DNA from: Agelaius tricolor
Taxonomy: Eukaryota; Chordata; Aves; Passeriformes; Icteridae
DNA length: 64,000 bases
Assembly (NCBI GenBank): GCA_023055355.1
Contig: JALJCS010000053.1
Location: forward strand, 1,746,501 to 1,810,500
Direction: 5' to 3'
Position 1 is the first letter of the stretch, and each line of letters begins with the position of its first letter. Below, piece by piece: positions 12,112-24,436 of this stretch. A model generated the notes under the pieces. The model was given only the letters and a program-made list of their open reading frames with translations. It did no database searches and had not been told where the DNA came from. Position numbers and translations under genes: made by a program.

Positions 12112-15100
12112 GGAGAATGGTCAACCAGGAAAATCCCATGATGAAATACACTGAACTGGAACATATTGGCAGCGGGTGAGTCCAAGCGCAGTTACTCCTG
12201 CACAACCATGGGCCAGGTGTTTTTCTGGTGGAATGTCTATCCAGCGTGAAGTCAGGCCAGCTGCAAAGATGTTCACACACTGGGGATAGATTGTCCCATC
12301 TCTCAGTGCTGCTCAGAATTTGTGAGTGGGCTCAGAAGGCATTGTTAGCGACATCTCCATGTTGCCAAGGTCTTGCCTCCATCAAGGAACAGGACCTGGA
12401 AGATCTCCTTGTCTCTCAAGTGTGGGACAGCTCTGTGTTAATTTCTTTAGCATTTTTGGATGTCTCAAAATCATACTGGCACACTAATGATAAAAGAAGA
12501 AACTTGCTTGCCTGAAAGAGCAACCTACCCCCATCAAAGCTTTAAGATAACAGTTGCCAGGAACATTTCTTTCCCCTGGTTTGCAGAAGGAAAGTCTCTG
12601 TGGTCAGGATAGGAACCACACAGTTTAGAAAGTGAAACCCAAGAGGAAAGACTAAACTCCCTTTAGAAGTTGAACCCCAGTGCTTCAGGAACAGGCTCAG
12701 TGCCCATGCACTTGAGAGGAAAGTGCATCATCTGCCTTCTGGCAGAGCCCTCCTGCATCCTCTGCAGGTTTTGACACTTCCAGCAGAGATCTCCTGTGTG
12801 GGCTGCCTTTCACTCTAGGAGCTAAACAGCTTCTCCTTTCTCTGCTTCTGTTTTGTTTCTAGGGGTTTTGGACATGTGGTCAGAGCACTCAACAATGCCA
12901 CAGGAGGAGAGGTAAATGTCAACAGGCCCTGCAAACTCTGCTGCTCTTGAGGGGCTTTCCCCTCTGGTGTGAGCTGTGGCTGGAGCTTTGGGCAGAGCTG
13001 TGCTGAAAAGGCACAAGAAGCACAGACTGCTGCCAGCCTGCAAAATACATTTGGGACTTTGTCCTCCTCAGCTGCCGGAAGGAAGGCACGGAGGGCACCA
13101 GTTCCTTTCAGAGAAGGACGCGCTCGCTCGCTCTCCATTGCTAAAACAAAGGTGGTGCCTTTGAGCACCTCACTGCTCTTTGGGGCTACAGCTTCAGAGT
13201 CCTGAATTCTCATTTCTGGCTGCCAGCAAATACATCTGAAAGTTCCTGGTAGTTCCTTAGCCACCTGCAGTGCAGCACTTGGGAACTGCATGTAGGGAGA
13301 GATCTGTAAGGTGCCCTAAAAGCCCTGCCCATAGGCCAAGATGTATCCACAGAGTATTAAGGCATGGATTACTTCTTCTGAATCCCATCCAAAGCAGCAG
13401 AGAGTGTGGTCAGAGGTTTGCCGGTGATAGCTGAGACACCACTCTTACCAAGTGGTCAAGGCAAAATGTCAGTGGCCCCACGTGTGCTGTAACTGGCCCC
13501 CAAGGGAGCAGAGAAATGGGCTGTTGGAATGTCAGTTCCTCATTACTGCAGTGCCTCATCACAAGGCAGTTTGGCACAGCTCAGCTGTGTCATTGCAAAA
13601 TCACTTGCTCCATGTGCATTGTGGTCTCGTGCCACCAACTTCTCGAGTTACTGATTTTCAATGTCATTTTAGGTGGCCATAAAGAAAATAAATCTCCAAG
13701 GACTGGGGAGGAAGGAACTAACTGTTAATGAAATCGTGATCATGAAGAGGTATAGGAGTTCCAGTGTTGTGAATTATTTAGACAGGTGAGAGGTCATGGT
13801 CTTATCCCATCCATGGGCATTTACATACAGCAAACATGAGAGGTTAAAAACCCACTTTGATTAGTGGCAGAAAGTAGAGCTGTTAATTTTTATTTATTCA
13901 TATTTCTCTACTCATCTCCAATGGATGAGAAGAGAGTGCATCTTGTCTGCATGAGTTTTCCCTGCCACTCATCGTTTGAAAATTATTCCAAACTTATTCA
14001 AAACCTGGATCAACTGTATCTTCCTAAGTCAATAGCCTCAAAGTACACTGCCTCCACATTTTTTCAGGATTGATTTTTTAAAGTTTCTTAAATGCTGATG
14101 GACCATCCTAAAGTGGATTTCCCTTAGATTGTTGCCCCTCTTTGCCATTGCTGTGCCATTGCTGTGCATGCCAGGAAGACGAGGTGCTTATTTCCAGAAA
14201 CACCATGCCTGACAGGTTTTTACCTGGGCTGTTACTAAACTGCATTTTTCACTTGCTGGCCATCTAAGATTTCTTTTTCACAGCTGTGTCTTTCTCCTCC
14301 AGAACTGCACAGACTGCAGATTGTCTATTCCTTTGATTCTGTCTTAGTCACAAAGGCACCTGGAAACAAGAAACCTGGAGGCAAAAAGTCAAGCTAGCCA
14401 TGCTTGTTTATCTCCATGCCCTTGTTTCCTTCTTTCAGCTACCTTCTGGGTGAGGAACTCTGGCTGGTTATGGAGTACATGGATGGAGGCGCCCTCAGTG
14501 ATGTCATCCACAAGACCTGCCTGTCTGAAGACCACATTGCAGCCATCAGTCGGGAGGTCAGCAATCCCATCTGTGCTTCTGAGGGCTTGGGCAGGATTGT
14601 CTGGGAACAGGGGCTCAGAACAGGAGTGATTTCCTGTTCCAAGCTTTGTTTCTGTGTGGCTGGTATGCTATGGGCAAGTAAAAGCACCTCAAGTGAAAGG
14701 CCTGCCAGTGCCCCTGCACTCCCTGTACTCAGTGCCAGTACTCTTATCTCCTGCTGTTGTACTCTCGCTCTGTCTCTTGTATTTGCTGTTCTCCATCTTG
14801 CCTCGCTAAACTTTTGCCTGTCTTCACTGCATTCCTTGCCTGTAAAAGCAAAGGTGCTGGTGGCAGGATTTGAAACAAACAGCAAAGAAAAAAGAGAGAC
14901 TCATTTCTCTCAGTCCTCAGCTAAAAAGGATAGGAGTGCAGCCCAAATGCTCTTTGCTTCTGAGCACATGCACTGCAGCAGCAGTCATTCTGGCTGGTTT
15001 GCAGGGGACAGCCTACAACAGCAGGTGCTGTTGCTCTTTCAAAAGCTGACGTGCCTTTCCTCAGAAAGGACCTGCTCTGCAAGTGTTGGAGCAGCAAGCT

Positions 15101-18100
15101 CTTCCTCTCAGTGGCCATTACTGTTCTGCCATTACTCCCCATTCCCCTGGAGAGGGAATCTTTTAGATTCTTTGTTTCCTTTCTTGTGTGATGAAATCCC
15201 ATCACTCATTTTTCCCTTCTCTTTCTGTATTCTCTCTCAGTGCCTGCAAGGACTGGATTTTCTTCATTCAAACGATGTGATCCATCGAGATGTGAAGAGC
15301 GACAACATCCTTCTCAGAACTGACGGTTCTGTCAAGCTGAGTCAGTATATTCTTGGTTATGTGCAGCATTCCAGGGATGTGGGTGTGGGGCTGCTTTGAG
15401 TGACTGCCAGCTCCCCAAAAATGGTGCTGGTGGCAGCGCAGGGACACCCGCTGTGAGCTGAGGGCACAGTTGCAATATGCACAGAGGTAGGACAAGGAAC
15501 AAGCAGTCAAGGGTGGCCTTGCTCTGTGTGTGTCCCTTCCAGAGGGAGGGAGTTACGAGTCTAAAGTTTCCAAAGAACAAAAGCCACTGCTGGAGGCAGT
15601 GTAAAAAATGGGGGAATTTTTTAAGTCGCCAATGCCAGGAGATTCAACAGCACATTTTCAAACTTCTACTGGGGAATTCTTTTGTACGTTTTCCTAATTG
15701 CACAGAATTGAAATAAAACCAGTATTTTGCTTTCTCCTCAGCTGATTTTGGCCTCTCTACTCAGCTCACCCCTGAGCAGAGCAGACCGTGCTTGGTAGCC
15801 GGGACTCCTTGGTGGATGGCACCTGAAGTGGTGACAGGTCAACCATATGGCCCCAAAGTGGACATATGGTCTTTTGGAATTGTGGGGGTTGAAATGTTAG
15901 AAAAAGAACCTCCTTACTGGGACCAAAGTCATACCTCGGTAAGGAGCAAATACTCACTCATCCCACTGCCTTTCTCGCCTGTCCCATGTCCTGTGTGCCA
16001 TTGGACAAAATCCCATCGCCATCTGCTGGAACTACTTCCATCAAGTTTCCCTCTATTCCACTACTTTCCCTCCTAAAAATGTCCCTGCAACACATCAGCA
16101 TCTGCTGTAGATTTGGATACATCAGTGGTCAAACTCAAGCCTTACCATATGCAAACAAACTCCATTCTCAGGAAACACTTTCCCTTGGGTTATAAGTGGT
16201 TCCAGTTCTTTTGTCTGTGGAGATGGCCCCAGTAACAGGAAACAAGCACCTTAGAACTGCTGTTATCTTTCCATAAATGAAGGAAGGAAACCCAAACCCA
16301 ACAAAGTTTCTAAAACTGTGGTCTTTAGAGAGGAACCTAACCCCCTCTGCAGTTTCTTCTCACTGGGAAACATGCCTGAAACCTGGGCATGAGGGTGTAA
16401 AGGCCACAGAGTCTCTTCTGCTTCTTGTGCAGTGCTGCTGCACTGCATTTAGTGACCGTGTTTCTCTCCTAGCCCAAGGCCCGTTCTCTGCATCACCAAG
16501 CCAGAGCCTGGTGATGTGGAGAGCCAGCCAAAAGCTCCTGCTTGTTTCCTGGCACTTTCTGGGATGGGCCTACCATTAATGTATTGACTTGAGTAGCCAA
16601 ATGAGCAGAGGGTGACCACAGGGATGGCACCTCTCCTCCTCTGACCCTGACAGTTTTTCTTTTGCTGCAAAATGGGAGGGAAGCTGAAATTTTCAGACTG
16701 CTGAGAGACAGAGCTGCAGGTGGCTCCTGTATGGCCAAGCAGGCATTTTCATCCCAATACATTTGTGCAGGCATCTTAATGTGTCTGTGTTGAAGATGAG
16801 ATTGTAAATGTTTGTTTCCTTCTCTGGGGATTAACTGATGGATTTCCTTTCTTTCCTTCCAATTCCCATTGTTTTCAAGAACAGCACAAAAAGCTTGATG
16901 AGTTTTGTTCTATGGCATGTGTGCTTAAAGGACCAACAAGCACTGCAGAGATGCCTTTCATGTACTAACCCTTGAAATTAGTTTGTATAGCACAGCTTCC
17001 AAAAAGCCTCTCAAGCTGGTGTGAATCCTCAGAGAAGCAAATGTGCATTTGTTGATGTAGTTCCCACTAACTAGGTCAGTCAATCAAATCAGCTGCCAAG
17101 GCAAGATCTGCGGGATGGTGGAAAAGCTGTGGCTGCATCGGGGTTTGGGTTTTTGGTTGGTAAAGGAAAGTCATCTCTGGGTCTTTGCAAGGGCAGAAAC
17201 TGCCACTGAAGAACAGAGGTTAAACAAAGGGATCTGGGAGAGCCTTAGAGATGTGAAAGCAGCAGGTGGAGCCTCGTGTTTTTTTTTTTTCTCCAGGCTC
17301 GACGCCTGATAGCCACAGTAGGGACCCCAAAACTGCGGCAGCCCAAGCTCCTCTCAGCTTTGCTGCGTGACTTCCTGAGCTGCTGCCTGCAGACAGATGA
17401 GGAGCGGCGCTGGTCTGCCAAGGAGCTCCTGCAGGTAAAATGTGAAGGGGCTGCAGGTGAAACAGGCTCTGAGGGATGGGCTCCTCCTCCACTCAAGTCC
17501 AAGGCATCAGATGAGCCCCCTTCCTCCTCACCTCCACTCTTGGTGCTCTTCAAATGAAAATGGTGAGGAATCCTAGACTGGGCTGGGCTGGCAGGGCCCT
17601 GTAAAAGGTCCTGTGGTGCAAGTGTCCTGCAATGAGCAGGGACATCTTTAAAGAAATCAGGTTGCTCAGAGCCCTTTGCCACTTGACCTGGAATGGCTCC
17701 AGGGATGGGGCACCTACAAGCTCTTGGGGCAAGCTGTGCCAGGGTTGCACCATGCTCCGAGTAAACAAGTTCTTAGACCTACTCTGACTTGATCCCCATT
17801 TTGTTTAAAAATATTCACCCACATCCTATTGTAACTGGCCCTGTTAAAAAAGATGTCCCCCACTTTCTTCAAAACCACTCTGAAGTCTTGAAAAGCAACA
17901 GTAAAATCTCCTTCGGGCCTGTTCTTCACACAACTGAATAACTCCACCTCTCTCCTCATTTCTTGAGAGGAGAGCTGCTCTGTTTTCTGTTTCTGTCGCC
18001 CTCTTTTGTAATTTGGTGGGGTGTTCAATTTTATCTAACAGCAAAAGAATTGAAGCAGAGCAATGCAGGGTACAGAGCCATGAAATGGTGGTGGAGGAAC

Positions 18101-18875
18101 CCAAGGAAGCCAGTCCCAGCTGAGCAGTCAGAGATTTGGCTGTGGGCAGGAGGGGCTGTGGGGGGCTCACTGGGAGCCTCGGAGGGGCCCTGGTTTGTAC
18201 CCCCCAGCCCACCCTTAGAGGTTTCTGGCACACAAACAGGGACAGCTGGGAGGGACTTGTCCCAGCCCCATCTGCTGCCTGGCACGCTCAAGCAGATGGG
18301 AACTGTGCCAGGGTTACTGCCAGGTTGTGTGGCAGAGAGGGAACTGCAGGGCCCAGTGCCACTGGGCTGGCCCTGCTGGGAAGGAGGGTGCCATCCAGCA
18401 CACAAGGGGCAGGGCATGGAAAGGCAGACACTGCTCTGTCTCCCTGTGGGAATCAGCACAGTGCCTGTCTTGCAAAGACAGGGACCTATATGAGTCATTG
18501 GAGTTTCCTGAAAAGAAGAAACTCCAAGGACAGAAAGCACCATTTCTACAGCACTGGCAGGGCAAAAATCTCAGCAAGATGAAGACACCTGGATAAATGG
18601 ATGAGTGGGATTCTGGGCCAGGTTTGCCTGTGATGGCAAAGTCCTGCACATAAAGATGGAGCTGTAGATGGTCCCATTGGTCCTCTTCCCGCATCCTTCT
18701 AGAAGCCAGAGGAATCCTGTGAAGCACTGAGCTTGGAAAGTCATGGTTCCTTGGTTTTTGTTGATTTGGTTTCTTTCCCTTTGGGCAGCATCCATTTGTA
18801 AGATTTGCTGAGCCTGCGTCCAGCCTGGTGCCACTGATTGTTTCAGTGAAGAAGAGGAAGGAGACAAGAATGTGA
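12112..18875 (+). CDS. PAK3-like serine/threonine protein kinase (complete kinase domain, 8 exons)
   Basis: Exons are 12112-12175, 12863-12911, 13673-13785, 14439-14556, 15241-15340, 15742-15938, 17297-17434 and 18789-18875, with GT-AG borders and consistent phases. They give 287 codons ending in TGA. The product is a full STE20/PAK-type kinase domain: Gly-loop GSGGFG (residues ~19-24), VAIKK with the ATP-binding Lys (~41), MEYMDGG hinge, catalytic HRDVKSDN (~129-136), DFG (149-151), APE (174-176), SAKELLQHPF near the end and a PAK-like C-tail. It should transfer phosphate from ATP to Ser/Thr. The residue at the PAK activation-loop threonine position is Leu (~165, in PCLVAGTP), so regulation probably differs from PAK1-3. 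No CRIB/p21-binding domain is visible in the window. The donor of exon 4 is GTCAGC, a weaker site. Expanded PAK3-like kinases are known from zebra finch, so this is probably one family member. It may share a transcript with the upstream coiled-coil exons. Confidence 0.9.
17568..17955 (-). mobile_element. CR1 LINE 3' fragment (in kinase intron 7)
   Basis: The sequence matches the reverse complement of the typical CR1 3' region: GAGCAGGGACATCTT, CAGGTTGCTCAGAGCC, GGGATGGGGCACCTAC and CCTATTGTAACTGGCCCTG landmarks in the usual order. It is 5'-truncated like most CR1 copies and lies antisense to the kinase gene in the intron between exons 7 and 8. Confidence 0.85.
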
Positions 18876-18923
18876 CAATCACATCAGGATCATTTATTCC
18901 TCAACCTTCTTAGAGTAGGACTG

Positions 18924-19030
18924 TAGGTTAGGAATAGGATTAGGATTAGGATTAGGATTAGGATTAGGATTAGGATTAGGATTAGGACTAGGACTGGGAT
19001 TAGGATTAGGATTAAGGTTAGGGTTAGAGT
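18924..19030. repeat. Telomere-like hexamer array (TTAGGA/TTAGGG variants)
   Basis: About 100 bp of mostly (GGATTA)n with a few TTAGGG units and variants, starting ~50 bp after the kinase stop codon and therefore probably within the 3' UTR. The hexamer differs by one base from the vertebrate telomere repeat. Confidence 0.9.
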
Positions 19031-19069
19031 AGGATTGTGTAATAGGACTGCAGAGTAGGATTGGAAATT

Positions 19070-19075
19070 AATAAA
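19070..19075 (+). terminator. Candidate poly(A) signal of the PAK3-like gene
   Basis: An AATAAA hexamer lies ~195 bp after the kinase stop codon, just beyond the telomere-like repeat. A second AATAAA-like site lies near 19,127. These are the nearest plausible cleavage signals, with no transcript evidence. Confidence 0.5.
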
Positions 19076-19080
19076 GTTTC

Positions 19081-21530
19081 TGAAACCACAACTTGCCTTG
19101 AAGATTCCCTTCCTTCTCACTCTGCAAATAAACTCGAGAATTCCATCTGAATTGTCTGTTGTTTCTTAAAGGTGGAAAGTGACACAGTGTCTTTGGCATG
19201 GTGTGAGAGTGGAGAAGGATCTTCTCCATTCATCCTCTCCAGACCACACTGCCTTTGGAATATGGCGCGCTGGTCTGTTTTTGGCCAGCTTTGGTACTTC
19301 TATTTGAGGCAGAAAGGGCAATGGCATTTGAAGGCAAAAGCAAAGGAGGAATGAGGCAGGCCAAACATCTTGTGCAGATGCAGGCGTTCAGCTGTGACTG
19401 GAGAGCATTGGGGTTCCTGCCACTTGGATTTGGATCCCTAGGTGCAATGTCTTTGTCTGGAGGAGAGCCTTGCTCAAGTGAGAAAGCAGAAAGATCAGAG
19501 AGGGTGCTCGGCAAGGTCTCCTGAGGTGCAGAGCTGTGAGCGCCTGTGAGGTGAGAGCGGGCCCGGCCTTGCCCGGGCTGGAGCCCCAGCAGAGCCCAGG
19601 CAGAGGCCGGAGCAGGCTGAGCCCCGGCAGAGGCAGGCTGGAAGGAGGCCCTTGGAGCTGCCAGAGGCAGCAGCCGGGCCCTGGGTGCCTGTTCCTGGGA
19701 GCGGGCGAATCCTGCTCTCTCAGAGCCCAGGTGGCAGCTGGCTGCTGCCGAGGGGAAGCGCAGCCGTGCTGGGCACAGCCCGGCCTGGAGGCATTGGCCG
19801 TCTGGAGTGTGCCCAGGAGCAGAGAAAGGCCAAGGGCAGCCGAGGGCCGCTGGGCTGGCTGAGGATTCCTCCTCTTCTGCCGGCTGCCCTGCAACTCCTG
19901 GCCAAGGTCAGCAGTGTGTGCAGCACTCTGGGCACGGGGGCAGGGAGCCGGGCTGCTCGGCAGGCTGGAGCACAGGGCAGCCTCCTTCAGGCCCGGCACT
20001 TCTGCCAGGGGAAGCGAGGCCAGCGTGAGGCAGGGACAGCTTGGCAGGGCACGTCTGCAGGAGCCAGCGCCTCACGCAGCTCTGGCAGGAAGCACCTGCA
20101 ATCCTGCAGTTCTGCACTCAGCCAGAGCAAAGGTGTGAGATGCAGAGTGTTTGGCAGAAATATTCAGGCCCACCAGGCCAGCCTGCTTTGTGCTCTCTGG
20201 CACACAGCAAGCGCTGTGCAATGCAGCTCTGAGCTGCTGGGAGAGAGGCAGTCGGGGATGTGCCTCAGGCTTGTGCTTGAGGAGTGAACTGATTTGGAAG
20301 GGAGGAGAATAATTTCAGTAGGCGATCTGTGTTTTCTTTATTCCTTTCTGAAAGACAGATACAATGTGGCTTCATTAAGCAAAAGCACAGCTTTTTTTTT
20401 TTCTCCTGCATTTTAGTATGACAACCCAGGCAAGCCCTTCAAAACCGCAACTGAAGCATTTCCCACCCAGTGAGCATAAAAAAAACCCAAACCCCCCTCC
20501 CCCCATCTTTCTATTGTAGATCTTGACATTTTGGGCTGGTCCTGCAAAGGATGAAGCTGCCTTTAAGGTCTGAAGCACCTTCTTGTCTTGCCAGCAAGGA
20601 CACAGATGCTTGAGCAGTTCTGGAATCAGGCTATGAGTTTGTTTGCTTTTGGCTTCTCGTGTTGTTGCAGCCCCTCTGTGCAAATAACCCTGCGAGCTGA
20701 CTGAGCCTTGCTCACTCTGTCCCTGCCAGTGTCTTGGCAGAGGCAGCAGATGGAAGTCTCTTCTGCTGGAAAGGGAACCTATTTGCAATGGTGTAGTGAT
20801 CCCAAAGTCCGTACAGTACCACACCAAAGGATTAGGCCCTTCACTCTTCAAAAGCTTGTTGTTCAAAAGCTTGATCCTGCCTAAGGTGGTTCTACTGAGT
20901 ATCAGCCAGGGCTCACACCTCTATTGCAGGGCTGTTCTTCTTCTCAGTAATCATCGCTCAGCTGTCTCTCACTGACATATTGCTGACTGAAGACCTGTCT
21001 CTTCCATATCCCCTATGAAAAGACCTTATCTTAGAGTCTCAAATTTAGCATGCATGCGTGTGTGAAAAAAACCCCACAAACCTTTAGGAAAATCAAGACA
21101 TTAAAGCAGATTTCATTGATCAAACCCACAGCAACTGCATTAAAATGTGGGTCTATGAGCCCTTCTTCAAAATTTTTCTTAATCATAGCTCTAGAGTAAT
21201 TTTTGAGAGATAAGTATGCTGCCCCTAACAAGCCCAGATGACTTAGCAAGGGGTAATTAGTCATCCATTAAGCATTCCAGCAGTTGCATAGCATTTTATT
21301 CTGATAACTGATCCCTGGATATTGCAACCAGCTTGTGATTTGTGTCTGCCCACTTCTTTTCCATGTTCTGAGCCAAGAGCAATAGTATCCTTGTGAGTGC
21401 ACCTGAACACATTTGACAGTGACACCTCATCCTATTGCCTATATTCTCCCACAGAAGATTCCTTGCTCTTTTTTCTCTGCCACCAATGGGGATCTGCAGT
21501 CCCTGCCCAGCACTGCTCCTTGTGGCTTGT
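19081..21530. other. Non-coding stretch, partly GC-rich
   Basis: No gene was recognised. The part from 19,500 to 20,100 is GC-rich (GCAGAGGCCGG/GGCTGG-type words) and gives overlapping open frames on both strands with no family resemblance or splice logic. An A/T homopolymer lies near 20,390-20,402. I see nothing assignable from 20,290 to 21,400. Confidence 0.5.
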
Positions 21531-21539
21531 CAAGGCAGA

Positions 21540-22545
21540 GGCGATGCTCTGGTGCACCTGGCGCAGGTGAGCCTCGGGCCCGGGCAGGGACCGATGCTCC
21601 GAGCTGCCGCGGATACGGCGGCGAAGGCGAGCGGTGCCGAGGCCTCGCTGGGAAGCCGAGCGGCGCCCGTGGCGCTGCCTCCCCGGGCAGGGCTGTGCTC
21701 TCAGCGCCGCCGGGGCTGCCGAGCAGCGCTTTCCACGCGCCTGCGGCTCCGGAGCCAGCCCCGCAGCCGCGCTCTCCCGAACCGCACTGACCCGCGCCCA
21801 TTCTCGGCCCGGCTGCAGGACTCCCTGATTCCGGGCTCTCCGGCTTCCCGGTCTGCCTGCAGGAGCCTCCTCTCCCGAACTCCCGCCGCTGGGCTCTCTT
21901 CTCCCACATCTTTCCCCTCTTTCCCAGGCCCTCTCCACTCTACTCCGGATCTCCCCCCTGTTCTCAGGTTCTCCCCCGTCTCCTGGTTTCTCCCTCCTCT
22001 CTCGGGTTTTCCCCAGTCCCGAGCTACCCCTTGTCCCAAGCTCCTCCCTCTCCCAGGCTGTAGCCAGTGCTTTTATTCGTCTCCCTGGATCTGCCCTTCT
22101 CCCAATTACTCCTCCCTCTTCCAGGATCTACCCCTTCTCCCAAGGCTCTCTCCTCTTTCTCCGGCTCTACCCTCTTGGAAGGCAACCCACCCTTTCCCAG
22201 GGATCTCACCCCCCCTCTCCTGTGATCTCCCCTACTCCCAGGCTCGTCCCCCTCTCTTGGGATTTTCCCCCTCCTCCCAGCACCTCTCCGCTCTCCTGCT
22301 CACTCCTCCCTCTGCCAGGTCTCTCTCCCCTCTGCCGGGATGTCCGCCCATTCCCGGAGCGCCCCATCCCCCGGCCCCTCACCGCCCGTCCCTCACCGCC
22401 TCGGCCGGGCCGCTCCGGGGCCGTGCTTGGAGCGCAGCGGGGCTGGGCCGGGGCCGTGTCAGCTCCGCGGTGGGGGCTCCTCCGGCCTCGCTCCAGACAC
22501 GAGGAGCTCCGACCTGTGCTCGCTTTGTACCTTCAAGACTGCCGG
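21540..22545. promoter_or_regulatory. CpG-rich island flanking a pyrimidine-rich minisatellite
   Basis: CpG-dense segments at ~21,580-21,820 and ~22,330-22,520 bracket a block (~21,870-22,330) of degenerate ~25-35-bp CTCCC/CCCAGG/TTCTCCC repeats that is almost pure pyrimidine on the plus strand. The layout resembles a CpG-island promoter, and the next element begins at 22,620. No downstream first exon could be identified. The 374-codon plus-strand frame here is low-complexity and not supported as a gene. Confidence 0.45.
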
Positions 22546-22619
22546 ATGCCTTGCAGTGAAGCTGGAGTGCCCGGGCTATTCTGGTCGCTTCTTGTCCTCA
22601 GCTCAGCAGTGTTATAAAT

Positions 22620-23245
22620 GATCAATCGAAAGCCAAATTATCAAAAATGCAAAAAGATTTATCTTTTTCTGTCACCAAAATACGATCCTCAAAACCACCA
22701 CAGCCAAAGAGACAGCATCAAGCCTCGGATCGGCGCTCGGTGAACCTGGATCTCACCTCTATCGCATCGGACCCCCCTCGTTCATGAGAGCCGCTTCTTG
22801 CGGGGATATTTTATACAGTTTATTATGCCTGAGGCAAAGGAGTCCAAGTTTCTTTTGTAACTTTTCATAGTTGGTTCTTTCACTGTGCAGAGCTGGACAA
22901 TCGCCATTTCCTGGTCGACAGCCAGCATTGATCAAATCCAAGAAGTCGCATATTCACATGCATCTTTCTGGCGACTTTGGCTATCTTGATCGATGTTATC
23001 AACAGGGCAATGATCGATGATCGCTCTTAGGTGTCTTCCGATGGCTCGGGATAACAGTGATCATCACGCTGGGTGCATCTATTCATGAGCTAACTGCCGA
23101 TTGTTCTCCTGCCACCTTCAGGAACTTCAGAATTTGAATAGACGTCCGCCTCTCTGGCTGCTTGTGGTCTGAGACTCGTTTGGATTTTGCAATCTTTATA
23201 AAATACATCCTTTTATAGCATCAATTATTTCTAACATATATTACA
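22620..23245 (-). mobile_element. Probable solo LTR, flanked by GCAG
   Basis: The segment begins TGTTATAA and ends ATATTACA, with CAGCAG sequence on both sides (at least 4 bp of apparent target duplication). Inside, an AATAAA signal with a TATA-like element nearby reads on the minus strand. No coding sequence. The family was not identified, and the orientation is tentative because TATA-like words occur on both strands. Confidence 0.55.
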
Positions 23246-24097
23246 GCAGGAAGATGATTCCAAGCATGGGTGTGAGGGATGTGTGTGCAGTTTGTGTCCT
23301 TGAGTCCCTGTGTGTTGGAGTTTGATGTGTTCACTCTGGCAGTAAATTCTTGGGTATCATGATTATGAGCCTGGATTTACCCAGGCTTTTAAGTGAAGAG
23401 AACATGGAGACATTTTTCTGTGCAGTTCCTAGAAAACGGGTATATTTTCCATGGAGGTTCTGTCCTATTTTGATTTGTCTTGGAGGAGCTTGTGGGTTTA
23501 TTTGCTGCTGGAGTAGTTACTGAATATGAATAATTTTGAGTAACTAGAAGAAAACACTACCTCACAAAAAAGGATGCTCACTTTTAAAATTTCAGAGGTT
23601 TATTATAAAATACAACAAGACTAAATAAAGAAAAATTGCACCAGTGAAAGTATGGAATCAAAGTGCCATGTGCTTGTTTACACAGTGGCTGCTCCGCCTT
23701 TTCTACCCCTGTGGTTACATCACTAACCCTGGCCCTTCCCAAAGTCGCTCTGTCAACTCTTTTTTACCATCCATTGGTGGAGGCTACTTTCTTGCGCCTT
23801 GATTGGAGGTCAGGTGGTGTCACAGCCACGCCTGCTAGCAACAAGCTTTTCCCATCTCCTGCAAGGGGCGCAGTGTACTCATCCTCCCTTTGAAGCAAAG
23901 TAGAAATTTTCCAGGGTAGAAATCCATTTGGATTTAGGTGAAATGTACATTTTTGAGTTGAGTCTGTGGTTAGAAAACATAGCTATTGCTATTTAGCCTG
24001 ACTGCAAAACCTAGGCTCAGAGAAACTGCTTCAATGAAGGACAGAGATAAGGGGTGGGGGGGGAGACAGAGTGTGATAGCGAGAGACAGAGAGACTG
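23246..24097. other. No gene seen; possible LTR remnant at 23,580-23,900
   Basis: The stretch at 23,580-23,900 has a minus-strand ATAATAAA element and LTR-like spacing, but I could not find TG/CA ends or a target duplication. The remainder shows nothing recognisable. Confidence 0.3.
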
Positions 24098-24436
24098 CTG
24101 TGAGAGCCGGTCAACCTGACCTAGGAATTCTTCCTGATAAAGAAAAGCTAGCGGCAAATGTCATGCGAAATTCTTAAAAATGAATATGTGAATATTCATT
24201 TTTAATGAATGAATGATTTTAATGAAAAATGAATATGAAATGAACCTTTTGTGAAATTGTATGCATATGTATCTGAGATATGTATCTGAGAGGGGGATAG
24301 AAAAGGACCTGAAGTTCCCAGAAGTACGCATGTCATTTTGAGGGGAGCAATTCCCACATGCGTCCAGTGCTGTAATAAACATACCGGCTTTACAACTTTC
24401 ACAAAAGTTGTGGAGTTTTGAGTATCTCCGCAAAAC
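24098..24436 (+). mobile_element. Possible gammaretroviral-type LTR with leader remnant
   Basis: The sequence starts TGTGAGAGCC, carries AATAAA near 24,374 and ends ATCTCCGCAAAACA. It is followed by TGGAGACCC and GC-rich leader-like DNA to ~24,660, the usual arrangement of a 5' LTR end with a primer site. The left boundary is a guess and no target duplication was found. Confidence 0.35.

Noticed and set aside
18890..19120. Minus-strand Leu/Ile/Thr frame
   Set aside because: Translation of the telomere-like hexamer array.
19388..20287. Overlapping ~200-codon frames on both strands
   Set aside because: GC-rich, frames open on both strands at once, no recognisable domain and no splice evidence.
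21435..22559. 374-codon plus-strand frame
   Set aside because: Ser/Pro/Leu-rich translation of the pyrimidine minisatellite and CpG island; no domain.
23580..23900. Additional minus-strand solo LTR
   Set aside because: Has an AATAAA-like element, but no convincing ends or target duplication were found. Mentioned only as a possibility.
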